Positions 11,270 through 23,879 of a DNA stretch of 64,000 nt are shown here, piece after piece; position 1 is the stretch's first letter, and every line of letters begins with the position of its first letter. The DNA is taken from positions 10,745,100 through 10,809,099 of the forward strand of contig JAQFVV010000022.1 of NCBI GenBank assembly GCA_028023455.1, read 5' to 3'. The stretch is from Epiperipatus broadwayi (taxonomy: Eukaryota; Onychophora; Udeonychophora; Euonychophora; Peripatidae). Both the position numbers and the translations under genes were made by a program. Under the pieces are notes generated by a model. It saw only the letters and a list, made by a program, of their open reading frames with translations, did not search any database and was not told the DNA's origin.

Positions 11270-13000
11270 GAGCAACGACCTCTCCAACAGCCCCTCAAAG
11301 AGGGACAATGAAGGAGAAGATATTATTCACCTGGCTTGCATGGTTTTTATTCCTTATCTTATTCTCTAGCTAAAAATAGTTAGATACTCTATGATTACAA
11401 GTTGAAAAAATTTGCATTAATGTGATTCTAAATCAGGTCACAGGGTAGAAACGCAACTTATTAACAAAATATCACATAAGGACCTGTAGAAATTTCAACC
11501 AGGAGATAGAATTACTGATGGCTTTATTAAGTCCTTCAATTTTTGCTACAGCCATATATTTGCTAATCAATAACTATACGGTGTATGGTATATGTTTATT
11601 CACATTTTCATAGATCAGTGGTTATTAAATGCCAATTATAAAACAGATGAATACAAGGACCATGAGTTATATACTAATGGGATTCATAAGAACATTTAAA
11701 AAGATCAAATCTAACCATTTCAGTTGTTGCATCTGTAAAAACAAATTTATTTGGAATCATTTTCAATGCCATAATTTCTAAATTCTAAGTCGAACATCAG
11801 AAAGACGATTTAGATTTCAGATGGGTTTTGCATAGTGAAATTAGATCTTGTTATTTGTATATTGGATTTTCTTAATAGATTTTGTAAGGCAATTTTTCTT
11901 TTGATATGTGGAGAAGGAATATATGAAAAACAGAAAGCCACTGCAGAAGAATAGACTTGCATGGACCAGTAAAATATGTTAGTACAAAGGAAGCTGTCCA
12001 TAAAGTGCTTACATAATAATCTCACATAGCTCCAGGCAGCTTTCTAAAGAGATTATTTCTTAGAACTTATTTTAGGTTTAACCTTAGATAAATGACAAAA
12101 TAAATTATATGTTATTGAAAGTTATTAGCATGAGTTAGGGTTATGGTTCACTCTATGGTTGTAAAATGTTATCTTCAGATTACAGAATATTTCTCTATTG
12201 AGATGAAAAGTCGAGCGTACTGTCTTTATCAGAATAGATAGTACTCTAATCTTTGAAAAAGATTTACATAATTTTCATATCCTTATTGTAGACTTTTTTA
12301 TTTTTGGAAAGGATCTCTTTTATAAAGTCAAAGTAATATCATCACCACAAATAACTTTCTTGCATTCTATTTCAAGGTCATTGATGAATGTATCTACTAT
12401 CATTTAGATTCACTGAATTTTTCGATTGGAAAGCATTTTGTTGTGTTTTTCCTGCATTTAGGAATTTTAGAAACTTTTAGAAGACCATTCTTTCAAACAG
12501 AATGGGTAGCACTAGTTTTTTTAGTGTGAGTTGTTAAGGGTAAAACTTGTTCATAGTAGTTTCTTTTTGGCCTAAATCCAAACCTGCTCTATAGAGATAG
12601 ATGGTTCTCAACTTTTGACAAAATTCTTATTCAAATTTTTTCAAGTAGTTTATAGGAAATTTATAATAATGATATTGGGTGATAATCTTTAGATCGTTGT
12701 TGTGTTTGTTGTGAAACAGTCTGCTAGGTAACTTTAATACTTTACCGCAGAGTTATTTGTGTAAATGTATGATAGTATTTCTTCCAATTTTATCAGTGAA
12801 AGCATTACTCTGCATAATATCTATTTGTATAAGTCAACTTTTATTAATTATGCTACTACCCTAATGACTTCTACATTTCAATCATCGTAAGATTTTTAAT
12901 TTTTGAATACTTTCTTGTGTAGCTTGCTATATCAACCTAATTCTAGATCATGCTCACATAATTGAATCTATAAAAAATTTATATTAATTGAACTGCTGAC
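11270..13000 (-). pseudogene. LINE (jockey-like) reverse transcriptase relic
   Basis: The minus strand, read from about 12760 downward in changing frames, shows the ordered blocks of a non-LTR reverse transcriptase. These are DYHPISLL (RT motif 2a-like, about 12690), RFGFRPKRN (about 12590) and a TFINDLExxCKKVICGDDITLTL block (about 12390-12320), where the family has YINDL...YADDI; the catalytic YADD has become CGDD. The C-terminal thumb/connection is at 12025-11810, with SSAVAFCFSYIPSPHIKR resembling the end of such polyproteins. Many stops are present, and it is not translatable. The order of blocks along one strand makes the assignment firm even though each piece is short. The clade call (jockey-like) is tentative. 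Confidence 0.62.
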
Positions 13001-13076
13001 AACTGTGTTTATGCTGAGGAAGTGTATGAATATTTATTGAAATTGTCTGCTTAAATTTTCATACATTAATGGCAGT

Positions 13077-13165
13077 TGTGTTGATGGTCGAGAGGTCACA
13101 GCTGCCTTACAAGCAGTTGTCCCGGGTTAGCGGGTTCGCTTCCCAGCCAGTGCTATGATACATGG
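13077..13165 (+). mobile_element. tRNA-derived SINE copy
   Basis: A GC-rich island in AT-rich DNA. It contains an A-box-like TGGTCGAGAGG (13085-13095), a perfect anticodon-stem-like CTGC/GCAG around CTTACAA, and a B-box-like GGGTTCGCTTCCC, then the tail GTGCTATGATACATGG followed by poly-A. The same head and tail recur inverted at 21881-21985, and a related unit lies at 14353-14440, so this is a repeat family and not a functional tRNA gene. Confidence 0.65.
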
Positions 13166-14352
13166 AAAAAAAAACTTTCTTTAAATGCTACACACATTTT
13201 TTGTTGAACCAATAAGAGCAAATCAACAACAGTAGCACAGACAATACAGTAAAAAGACCAAAGGGCATTATTATATGTGTTTCCACTATTGACTCACTTT
13301 TTGGCTTCAGCAGAGATGTGTAGCATCGAAAGTCAGTTTAGATTATAACTTTTGAATTGATTATTTCATAATTGGCAATTAATTCTGAAAATTCAGTCAG
13401 ATAATTAATACTACAATTTATGATTACTAGAATATTATAAGAATGTTGAAAAAAAGTCATGTAAGTGAAGAGTCTAATATTAATTTTCATAAAACAAGAA
13501 TGAAATAAGTTCAAAACAGGGATCACATCTATACCAGAGAAGAGGTCACCTTCACCAACAGAGTAATAATGCAAAAAAAGTTGAAAAAGTGCAGTAAGAA
13601 ATGAATCTTGAATGGTGTCTAATTACGTTAAGAAATGAACAAAATTTTACACCTCAAATATGAGAATAGTATTCATTAACATTTTGTGCTCTTTCTTGTC
13701 TCAAATCCTGACATAAATTCTCATAAGTGCAATCATACAATACTCGTTAATACAATCTATGTTTGCATGGCGTGAAAATGTCATGGGTTAATTGTAAAAG
13801 GCTAGGGGAAAAACGTTTTGTCATCTGTGTTTTTAATTCTAAAAATAAGAAACTAAAAGCAGTTTGTTTCCTACATGAAGAGTTAAAAATATTTATCAGT
13901 TAAGTTTTGTTCTTTTTTCTATTTTTCCATCTTCATCATTGGTGAACCATCTTTCTAAATATTAAAGCAATGTAACTCGAATGCACCTTATCTAATTACT
14001 ACTGTCAAATTTTTGTTCCTTCCACTTGTTTTTATATTTTTAGTTTTTACTTGCACTGACTGTCATTTTAAATTTATCACAAATTTTATTAGTCCTATTT
14101 ATAATTTATCATTGTCTTCAAAATAATATTTTATGTAAATGAATATTATAATATTGACATAAACTGTTTAATTTATAAAATACCTTTTGCCTCATTATAT
14201 AAATCATTTAAAGTTATCTTTCTGTATTTTCCAAAATATCAGTCAAAATGACCAGTTTATTATCACTAAAATAAATATCAGCAATTATTTTAAATCCAAA
14301 CCGTTTCTTTGATCAAATCAGTTAACAAAAATCTATCTTTTTTCTTTTTTTT
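13166..14352. other. AT-rich non-coding stretch
   Basis: No gene supported. The minus frame 13338-13574 (78 codons) has no motif or splice context. Remaining sequence is low complexity. Confidence 0.5.
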
Positions 14353-14440
14353 TCATATGTTAAATGCATTGACCAGGGAAGCAAACCCGAGCCAGAATGC
14401 TTGGAAGGCAGTTATGCTAACCACTAGGCCACCAACGCTT
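14353..14440 (-). mobile_element. tRNA-Gly-like SINE or tRNA pseudogene
   Basis: The minus-strand sequence from 14438 to 14365 folds like tRNA-Gly(UCC). The acceptor stem GCGTTGG pairs with TCAATGC (two wobbles), the anticodon loop is CTTCCAA (anticodon TCC), and the T-arm holds GGGTTTGCTTCCC. The anticodon stem has a C-T mismatch, the D-stem does not pair well and the T-stem has a mismatch, so it is not a sound tRNA gene. The tail resembles the tails of the SINE copies at 13077 and 21881, favouring a SINE. Confidence 0.6.
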
Positions 14441-14559
14441 GACAACAAAAACCTATCTTATCTGCATTTAAAAACATAAATGTGAAAATCAGTTGCAGAA
14501 GTAATGAAGCAGACAAATGAAAACAGTGGAGATTAAAATATTAATTACGCAAAGATATT

Positions 14560-15020
14560 TATTCACGAGATCAAGAAAAATATACATTTGGACTCAATAT
14601 TACATTCGTTATTGTATGAGTTACTCTTCTTGAAAATGTGATCATAATAAGACAATATCGTCAGATCTAGTAAGTGAATCAGGTTAAATCTTATTTGTTC
14701 ATTTTTTTTTGCTACCCACCGTATTTTTAAAAACTTTACGAGGAACACAATTCAAAGGCATTAGTACCCCTTCTTCAGTGTTCAACTTTCATATTCATAG
14801 AGAATTGTGGGAAATAACAATGTTTGGATATTTTTGATCTTTGTTGTGAAAAGTAAGATCCTTCATTAGAAGATCTTTTCCGGGCTTTTCACATTTTCCT
14901 ATTGATTGCTATATGTTTTGTTGTTATTGATTGATCCAAAATTATCAAAACTGTTGACTGTTTCTCTGCTTTCACCCTCAATTTTAAACTTTACTATTAT
15001 TCCTGATGTCACAGTGTTTT
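14560..15020 (-). pseudogene. RTE/L1-like LINE C-terminal relic
   Basis: Minus-strand translation in broken frames gives blocks seen downstream of the RT catalytic region in common invertebrate endonuclease/RT polyproteins. One is GESRETVNSFDNFGSI (about 14970-14925; family pattern is xVxSFxxLGS). The other is a TKIKNIQTLLFPTILYEYESW-like block (about 14830-14770), followed by NAFELC (about 14755). Stops separate them. A dead fragment with no intact frame. Confidence 0.5.
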
Positions 15021-16269
15021 AATGTTTATTCAAAATTATATCTATTTTCTGTTATTTAATTGTTATTTTTCACTGTCCATTATTTTTTATTTTTGTTATA
15101 CCTCTTTTTTTTTCTTTTACTTATTCTTCTGTTATCTTTTTTTTAATTTTATCTTTTTTGATATCATTTCTTCATTTGATTTTCAGGGAATGGATGGTTT
15201 TCTTTATGTAAATTTCTCTTGTGAAATCTCATTCTGCCATTCTAATTAACTTTCCATCACTCGTTTTACTTTCTATCTTAAAAACCTTTTCATATCTTTT
15301 ATTCCAATATTTTTTATTTTGATATTTTTTATTATTTTATTTACTTTCAGGTTTTTTCCCCTCCCATTATTCTTTTCATTTCTTTATTTTTCTCTATTTC
15401 TAAATTTTTAGAAATATCTTTTTTGAAAAACTGGCTGAGATTATTTAGGATCATAATATAAATATTCTAAGAACATATTTTTTATTTATTATTAATATAT
15501 TATTTGGCTGAATATTTTGACTCTGTTTGCATAAAATATTCTAGATTATGGTGATTATTAAGGAAAATATCATTAGTATAGTCAGGCTACATTATTATAT
15601 ATTTCTTCACTAAATTTCAGAAGGAAAATATGTAAAAAGTTTTTAAATAGATTAGGTATCATTGAAATCATAATTTCATTACCTAATTTCAGCAAAGATA
15701 TTTTTAAAACATCCAAGGGATTATTGTATAAACTCCCTATATTTTTTTATATTTTTACTTTCATTAATAAAGGCAAATTGACATTTGTAAATATTATTAG
15801 AATCTTATCAATATGTGGTTCTTTAGAAATAGCCTTTGTATTTGTAATCTAACACTAACTATAAGATATCTAATGTTCAATCTATACATACTTTGGTAGA
15901 ATTGAAGATCTTAATAGATCTCTAACAGATTTTATCTTTCTGATTGGAATTTCTGTAGATTGTTTTTAATTTCATATCATTCCTAAACTCTTTATTATTA
16001 TCTATCTTTGGGTTTCTCTTATTTATTTATTATTTTTAGAGATTCTCTCCTCGGTTGCCCTTTTTTTGTTTTTTAGCTCTCCATACTGTTTTTCTACATA
16101 TTTTAGTTTATTTTATTCTTTTTCTCTCTAATATAATTTGTTTTTTATTATAATTTTTTTTTTTTTTTTTGCTGCTTTACATTGAGATTATTTTTATTCA
16201 TTTTTGTTTTACATTTTATTACTTTGCTAAAATTATTAACAGAATCATTAACATTGTTTTTAAATATTT
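15021..16269. other. T-rich low-complexity stretch
   Basis: Long T-rich tracts on the plus strand. The Phe-rich frame 15022-15249 is an artefact of composition. No repeat or gene was recognised. Confidence 0.6.
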
Positions 16270-17290
16270 AGTTTAGTTAGTTACCTTATGCAATTTGACG
16301 CTGTGGTAAAATGTCAGACCCTCAGAAAAATTGATAAATGAAGCAAAGAAAAGAAAGGGATTGATAAAGAAATTAACAGTGTTTTCATATAATAAATATG
16401 ATGGAGCTAGAATTGTATGGAAGGGAGTAGTAGTAGCAGGGTTAACATATGGCAATGATGTGTTATGGGTTAGAAAAGGAGTATTAGATTACTTGGAAAA
16501 AGTACAAAGAGATGCAGTTGTGTGAATGGCAAAGGGGGCAATTCAAGGAGAAATGGGATGGTCAAGTTTTTTATATGAGGAATGCAAAAAGCAAAATGAA
16601 AATGTTCAGTAGAATACAGTTTATGAATAATAAAAGAATAGCCAAAATAGTATTTAATTGGGCTATGAATAAAGGGCAGGTAACAAGATGGGTGAGAAAA
16701 GTAATGCAGTATGCAAAAGATTTGGATAAAGAATTTATGTTAGTATACTTGTACAAAAGGTGGGATGATTGTGTTGAGAATTGTTGAGTGTTATAGTGGT
16801 AATGGGATAGAAGAATAGATGCATTAATAAAAAATAGGGAGTTGGAGAGATGGAAAATTAGTATAGAGAGTAGAAAGAGTTTAAATATATACAGAAGTAA
16901 ACAGAATATTGGGTGTGAGTTAATTTATGATAATAGCAAGGAAAGTAGTTTACTGTTTAAGGCTTGAACAGGATCTTTAGCAATAGGGGATTATACATGT
17001 AAATGGAAAAACGTGGGTGATTTAGTCTGCAGGTTGTGTAAGGAAAGCATAGAAAATATTAGGTATCTGTTAATTGAATGTAAATACCTGGAAGTAGAAA
17101 GGATACAAATAATAAAGTTGTCGAAGAATAAATATAAGGAAAGCGATTATACCGAAAGTGGGTTATTGATTTTTATGCTGGGTTTGTGAAAAGATAAGGG
17201 GGATTTAGATATAAAAACCATGGAGTTAACAAAGATTATGTTGTGGAAATGGGATGGAGCAGGATATGGGAAAATTTAGGGTGAGGAATG
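16270..17290 (+). pseudogene. non-LTR retrotransposon 3' ORF relic (RT thumb to C-terminal zinc region)
   Basis: Two overlapping plus-strand frames (16331-16525 and 16512-16787), joined by a frameshift, continue in broken frames to about 17280. Blocks in order are LTYGNDVLWVRKGVLDYLEKVQRDAV (the LYGxEVW...LEKVQR segment of LINE RTs), then a tryptophan/lysine-rich connection. At 17020-17100 comes CRLCKESIENIRYLLIECKYLE, which has the CxxC...H/Y...C layout of the zinc-like C-terminal region in such elements. The purine-rich plus strand sets it off from the T-rich flank. The upstream RT catalytic part is missing, consistent with 5' truncation. Non-functional. Confidence 0.6.
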
Positions 17291-20200
17291 AAAAGGGAAG
17301 GTAAAGTGGCTAACGGGTTTCTCTGGGTATAGTTGCTGAGAGATTCCTGACTCCCTATAAAGTCACAGTGCATCACATCTCAAACTGAAACTCCATGGAT
17401 CGCAGCTCTGCTTTATTACTTTTGGCATTCAAACTTTTTTTTAATTAATTAATTAACTTTTAAATTTTATTCTAATTTTTTTTCAGACACCAATTGTATG
17501 ATGTGTTTATAGTCTGACATGGCAAGAAAATTCAAGTGATAATCATAACGAGTATTCCAACTGCAACGACGAGCTAGCGGAGAAAGCAGAAGATGTATAT
17601 GTATTAGATAAATCACTGGACAACTGGATAATTATTCTCTCGATATAAAATAAAAAATTCTAAAACAAAAATTAATTAGCTATTAGAAAGAAAAAAAAGC
17701 TAAACATAATTTATTTAATAAAAGCTAGTGAAAACAAAATAATTGTATTTTTTCCAAGTTCAGCTTTAGTTACCGAGAGACAAATCAAAACCAGTTGGAG
17801 CCAGTTTGGTATTTTAAGTAAGTCCTTGGGTTTTTTTTTAAAAAAAAAACAAGATTGAAGCTGAAATGTTTATCTCCTTCCCAAGCTTTGTACATAAAAC
17901 TGGATAAAATTAGGTCCTATCCCCATCTCTTTGTCTCAAGCTTTTATTTTAATATTCTATCCATATCCCTCCATTTCTTTCCTCTTTAATTGTATAAATA
18001 AAATCCCAGTTCACATCCAATGAAGCTGGGTGTATCTCCTTTTGATTTCTAATTTTAGTGTTTTTTTGAATAAATATTCCATTTGTAAACAAATTTAAAA
18101 TATATAAATATATTTACAAAAAATTAAAAAATTAAAAAAAAAAAACTTAATAAAAAAAAAAGACTCATTTTTGCTCATTTAATTAACAAATTGTGTAAAA
18201 GTTTTGTGTTTTTAGAAATGCTATAATATACCTTTCCTTCCATTTTTCATGCAAAAATAAAGGATTAAAAACAAACCAAAAACCTTCCATTAGGGGAGCA
18301 GCATAGTCCAAAATTCAAGGAGTGTTAATCGATGATATTTATTAGTCTTTCAAAAAAAAAAAATACCGATTTAATAACAGCATTTTCAAATTGTTAGATG
18401 TTTTGTTCATAGTGCATTTAAAATAGGAACTGTATTTGGAAAATTTAGACATATCATATACTTAAAATTCAAACTTGAATACAGTTGTCCTATTCTTAAT
18501 GTATACTCAATAATAAACTATGTAAATAAGCCTAGAATATGATTTTTATTTCTGACTATTGTAATTATTTGTTTAAAAAATATATTTTATTATGTATATT
18601 CATATTTTTAGTTTCTGACTGAAGTGGAAGGAATAAAAGAAGCTTCACTTGCATAGAAAATTGTGCAAGTCTGAACATGAAAGAATGAAATAGCAAATAC
18701 TTTTACTCACAGAATAGTCAGTCTAGGCTCTCTGTTTGTCATCCCTCAAGTTCTCAATTTTCTATCCTACCAGGAAACTAGTCTTATAGAAACTTTTAAT
18801 CTTAGCAATATCTCCTTTCTGGAGTCGTATTGCAAAATCTCCATCTTTACTGAGATTTATTTCTTACTGCCATGCATAAATAGGCAATATCGGAGATACT
18901 TTCATGATTCTTTACATCTTTAATTATAGGAAAATGCACTAGCTAAAATAACCACTATTTAATGTTTGAGCATCACTAAATAAATATATGCTATCATTCT
19001 CTTAATATTAAATAATTGTGCAGTACCAGAATCCAAAGTAAATGAATGATAATTTAACATATGTTGTAGCAAAAGTTTTGGTTAAAAATGAAAGCAGATT
19101 TAGGGGAATGTGTCTCTAGAAGATCTCAGTTATGGGGAGAATATTTCACCATGAAACCAAATGAACGCAAGACCATATATAGAAGTCTACATAATTCTTA
19201 TTAATGTATATATGCCTTTAGCTAAAATATTTAACAAGTATTCTTTGTTAAAGCAGTAACATATTTTGTACGTTTTATTGCATATAAAGCTAAAGAAATA
19301 CCATCGATTATAATATACATATGTGCGTGTTAAAAAGTTAAATAATGTTGGATCATTTTCCATATATATAACTGTATTTGAAACAAATTAACTTTAACAG
19401 AAATGTTTTAGATATGTGCTTTCATCAGAGTGTGTTCTAGTTTCTACTAACTCTTTGGATTATCTGAAGTGTAATTTTAATTTTAGAATTTTGTCTAGAA
19501 TTGAAACTCCATATACAGTATATACTGAATTTTATTTCCTTTTTTAAAAAAATAAATATCCGAGAATATTTCCTTCCATTATCTTAAACATATTTATTCA
19601 AATGTATATAAGAAATTACAAATATATATATATCACATAAAAAAAGTATTCTTAAAATTTTCATATTTATTTACTTTTGTCACCTTAATACATATCACAA
19701 AGATAATTTGTGAACAGATGAAAAAAAAAAGCAGCCTTAAATACCCCCGCCGCCTATATAGAGCAAACAGCCTTAAACAGTTCCCCTTTACCCTCAACAG
19801 GGCAAAGACTCTTCAGTGCCCTTCCTTGATGAAGGAAAAACACCAGATTTTCTTTTTTATATATTTTTTAAAAAATGTTGTTTTATCTACTAGCTAAAAA
19901 TAGGTAGATGCCTATATACCAATTAATGATTTGAATGGCCAATTGGTTTGGTTGTATATGTATGTATACACGCGCTCACACATTGATTGCAGATTCCCCG
20001 ACAAGTATTAATCCTATGACTAACACTCATTTTTAATCATCAGCCACTGGAATCTGCTTTAACAATTAAATATTGCTTTAAATTAAGCAACAGCTTTGGA
20101 GGTATTGTCAAAATTCTTCTGTCTTCTATTACTATACTCTCTATTAAAATTAGTTGTTTTTTTTTCTATAATTGCAGAAAATATATTTTGTCTTTTAAAA

Positions 20201-21600
20201 GAATGATCAATTACCAATGACAATGTTTGTTAAAAGTCACAAGCAGCTGATAAAAATGCGAATTCTTACCTGTACGCGCACAATGTATGAATTTTAATTG
20301 TCATTAAAATATGTCTTCAGTCTTGGAATTTAAATAAGTTATGCTTCTCCGAAACATTTTTAAAAATATTGTTCAATAGAATATTATTCGCTCTCAATAC
20401 TGCTCTTACAATAAAACATTAGCAATACGCACCTCTTCCTTATCAAAATTGTTAATACCACTGGGTGGAGCTAATAATTTTTGCAATATTGATTAAATTT
20501 TCAATTGGGTGTATGTGTGTATAAATCTATAATTATTTACTGTCTATTATTGAAATGTTTTTATGTATTTTACTGTAAAAAATAAAACTTATTCCCGGAA
20601 CTAGTTCAATCGTGTATGAATCTAAACTTTCAATAAATCAATTATAACAACAAATATTCTTTATACAAATCCTTTTCAAAAAGGTCTGGAATAGAACATT
20701 TAAATTCGAATTCAAAGCTATAACAAACAGTAATTAATTACACATTTACACACACACACTAATGCACGCACTCATATATATATATATGTTTATTTTTATA
20801 ATTTTTGACATATTGTTAATAAACCAAAGAAAATTACAAATTAGATTAGAACATTAAAGAATATAATACATATCTTGCAATTGAATGGTTTATGCTTTTT
20901 TTTCCTTCTGTTTTTAACTGTTATTTATACATATTTATATATATAACGTCTATGTCAAAATGTCATATTTTAAATATATACTAATTGGTGTGTAAATATC
21001 TTGTGGCCAAAAAAAAAAGGAAGTACATTTATGTATAAAAATGTAATGTTTTATATAGATATAATTTATTATTTTTTATCGAACTTAACAAATGGAAAAT
21101 GCTGTTGTTCTCTTCTTGGTTGATTAGTTCTACTTTATATGTGTGCTACCATCTTTCACGTAACTGTAGCAATATAATTAAAATAAGGATTAGGGTTAAC
21201 ATTGCTATGTTGTTGTTTTTTTTAAAAAAAAAAAAACTCACTAATCATAAATATGATTCTAATTTCCTTTCGGTGGTAGCACATCAAATATAGTTTAATT
21301 AATAAACTGGATTTTTATCTCATTATACTTTATATATATAAGAAATTGAGTATTTGGTCTAAATTCATTAAGTTCAAAAAATAATAAATAAGACCAATTT
21401 CAAATTTCTTTAACCATGACAAGCTGCTCCATTCCCCCAATTGTTGTTTTTGTAATGCTCCCCCTGGTAGCCAACTTTGTAAAAATCTGTCTCTTCTCAG
21501 GTTGAGCCTCTCAATAAAATTGTATGTGTTTAAAACATAATTGCCTTTTGTGAATTATTTTACAAATTTACACACAATTACTATGCATTCCAAATTGGTT
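17291..21600. other. AT-rich non-coding block
   Basis: About 4.3 kb without a supported gene. It contains a slightly GC-richer patch at 19735-19850 (C-rich, ending AACACCAGATTTTC) that shares the word CTAGCTAAAAATAG with 11367-11380, suggesting an unplaced old repeat. It also holds AC/AT microsatellites near 19960-19985 and 20745-20787. Otherwise low complexity. Confidence 0.5.
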
Positions 21601-21652
21601 TGATATAGATAAATTGTTTTAATTATAAATTTATTAAACGCACATTGATTAC

Positions 21653-21774
21653 GTAAGTAATATTTACTGAGGCTATAACCTCGATAATATGCGTATAAAA
21701 TGCGAAAGTAGGGACCTCTACAGGTGTTTTATACGCATATTATCGAGGTTATAGCCTCAGTAAATATTACTTAC
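21653..21774. repeat. perfect 48-bp inverted repeat (hairpin, MITE-like)
   Basis: Positions 21653-21700 and 21727-21774 are exact reverse complements over 48 bases, separated by a 26-base loop (21701-21726). The arms contain four CpG-type sites in otherwise CpG-poor DNA. A 15-bp direct repeat ATAAATTGTTTTAAT lies at 21609-21623 and 21775-21789, flush against the right arm but 29 bp short of the left arm. Most likely a recently inserted short foldback element. A structured RNA precursor is the alternative. Confidence 0.8.
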
Positions 21775-21880
21775 ATAAATTGTTTTAATGGAAATGTATT
21801 AATTTTTATTATTCATTTATTATCCAATAATGAATAATATTTCTGTAGTATAATTTTCTCTACACCACTTCAGAAATATT

Positions 21881-21985
21881 TCCATATGTCATAGCATCGG
21901 CGGGGAGGCAAACCTGCAACAACTGTCTGCAACCAAGTGCTTGCTTGTAAGGCGGCTGCACTGATCTCTCGGCTAACAACGTTAG
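21881..21985 (-). mobile_element. tRNA-derived SINE with 14-bp target duplication
   Basis: GC-rich insert whose reverse complement has the same head and the tail ATGCTATGACATATGG as the SINE at 13077. It is bounded by perfect 14-bp direct repeats ACTTCAGAAATATT at 21867-21880 and 21986-21999, as expected from target-primed reverse transcription by a LINE. It sits inside the HHR-B element, so it is the younger insertion. Confidence 0.72.
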
Positions 21986-22172
21986 ACTTCAGAAATATTA
22001 TTCATTATTAAATAATCTCTAGTCTATTGGATGACCAATAAAAAATTATTAATATACTTCCATTAAGTGGTTTGCTTCAAAATTGTAAGGTCAGCAAGTA
22101 TGATACTTATCAGTTAAATTGTAGTAATTTGCTATCTATATACTGAACAATGATAAAGATATGTGTAAGAGA

Positions 22173-22232
22173 TTGTGATCTGAGCCAACTGATGAGTGCC
22201 GGTTGAGCACAAAATGTGCATCTTGGGTATCA
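22173..22232 (+). ncRNA. hammerhead motif (HHR-B), G12 lost
   Basis: Core CTGATGA is at 22189-22195. Stem II is GTGC/GCAC around CGGTTGA. The GAAA box reads AAAA after CAC. Stem III is ATG/CAT with C17, giving a UC cleavage site instead of UA as in copy 1. Stem I inner helix is CCAA/TTGG. Probably inactive because of G12. Confidence 0.66.
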
Positions 22233-22353
22233 TACTTTTTCACAAGTCTTTTTTCATATGTTTATGATTACATCCTTCCACAAAAGTGGATAGAACCTTT
22301 CCCTACCTTGTGTGAGTGATATAGAGAAAATTATACTACAGAAATATTATTCC

Positions 22354-23879
22354 ATATAAAGAAAGTCTTATTAACAAAAACTCACTGTTAAGATTCTTTA
22401 GTAGAACCCAGACATGAAAGATAGCAGTCCAAGGATTATTTTCTGAGCTCAAATGCCATATAACCTCTAAAGCAGTAAAGCATTTGATTACCTTTATGAA
22501 TACGTTTTTAATAACACAATATCATTAAGATTATATTGGAGTTACTTATTAATTTAAATGTTTTTGCAGATTTAAGATGTGAACATTGATATTACAATAG
22601 GACTTTTTCATGTTTTAAATTTGAATAAACCTTCAGTTGTGAAATAAAAATCAAGGCAACCAATTAAAATCAAACGTCCATGTGATCTTGTAATTACCAA
22701 TACGATTTGTCTTTTTTGTCCATCTTATTTTAAAGCAAAATCAATCAAATGCTATTGCTAATTGTTTTAGCTTGGGTTATCAATTTTAATTGGTGGTTAT
22801 CTGGTTATAAACTGAAAGTTTATTCTGTTTCAGTACACAGAAAATTCTCATTTTAATATAGATGTTTACATATTTATATATAATGTAAATATATAATATT
22901 GCATTTTATTGATATAAAGAGTTTATTAAAGTTTATGGCCTAATTCCAAAGTTGAGTAAGAATGTGGCGAACAATAAAAAACTTCCAACTATGATGTTCA
23001 TATAAATATTGCTTAGTAACTCAACCTGTCTGACTTTTTAAAAATATAGTCTATGCAAATTGTATTGATTATATGTGGGAAAGAGCTTCAAAATATTGGA
23101 GTATCTAATTGTTTAACTGGACCAATAATGACATAATAAAAAATTCATAATTAATTACAACTAATAAGTAGACTAGAAATAAGGTTTACTATTCTAACAT
23201 AAAAGCACTGAAAAAATTTCGTATAAAAATGGCAAAACTGAAAAAGTTTGAATGTAAAGTACAATATTTGTAAAATTATCAACTGGATTGGAAATAGCAG
23301 CAGCAACATTTATTTTAATTTGAGAACGAGATATTCATTAAGTAAACTGACTTCAATGGAAATGACCTTACTAAATTTATTTTTGTAAGGACATATCATT
23401 ATTAGATTAAATATGAAATGAATTAACAGTAGCAAAACTTTCTAGAAAAGAATTTTATGGTAATCTGGAGCATGTTTTTTGTGGAGTAGTGATCATTCAA
23501 TGTTATAAAGATCTGCATGATATAAAAATGTCACGACTTTTCTCAACACATATGCATTTATCCTATTCTTGAGCTATCTGCTTTAATCTTGAATGATAAT
23601 GGACCCTAGATGATCTGGAGATTTTGATATAATAACATCACCATTTAGTGATCATTGCTTATTTGAACTTATAATAGAGTTCTGGAAGAAGAACTACAGG
23701 ATAGAATATGAGAATACCTCAAAAACTAGAATCATTCTCTGGTGGTTGTAGTATATGCTTTTTCTGCCAGATACCTTTTGCAGAAATCTTTCTGTGTCGG
23801 TCTACTGATCCTTAATAAGTGAAGTTGTGATGCCATGTAAACTTTTTGTTAAGGGTGTCTCGCTTATTCATTGATTTTT
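22354..23879. other. AT-rich non-coding stretch
   Basis: No gene or recognised repeat. Base composition is uniform and AT-rich. Confidence 0.5.

Larger units (their letters stand above)
21832..22353 (+). mobile_element. HHR-B element copy 4, interrupted by a SINE
   Basis: Terminal inverted repeats of about 38 bp (21832-21869 and 22315-22353) share TAATTTTCTCTA and TTTCTGTAGTATAATT words. The right half holds the HHR-B ribozyme and its usual TTCACAAGT flank. The left arm is split by a SINE at 21881-21985. The body is shorter than in copy 1 and more diverged. Confidence 0.62.

Noticed and set aside
14365-14438. Functional tRNA-Gly(UCC) gene
   Set aside because: D-stem, anticodon stem and T-stem mismatches, plus SINE relatives nearby, make it a SINE or pseudogene.
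15022-15249. 75-codon Phe-rich ORF as a membrane protein
   Set aside because: Chance reading of T-rich low-complexity DNA.
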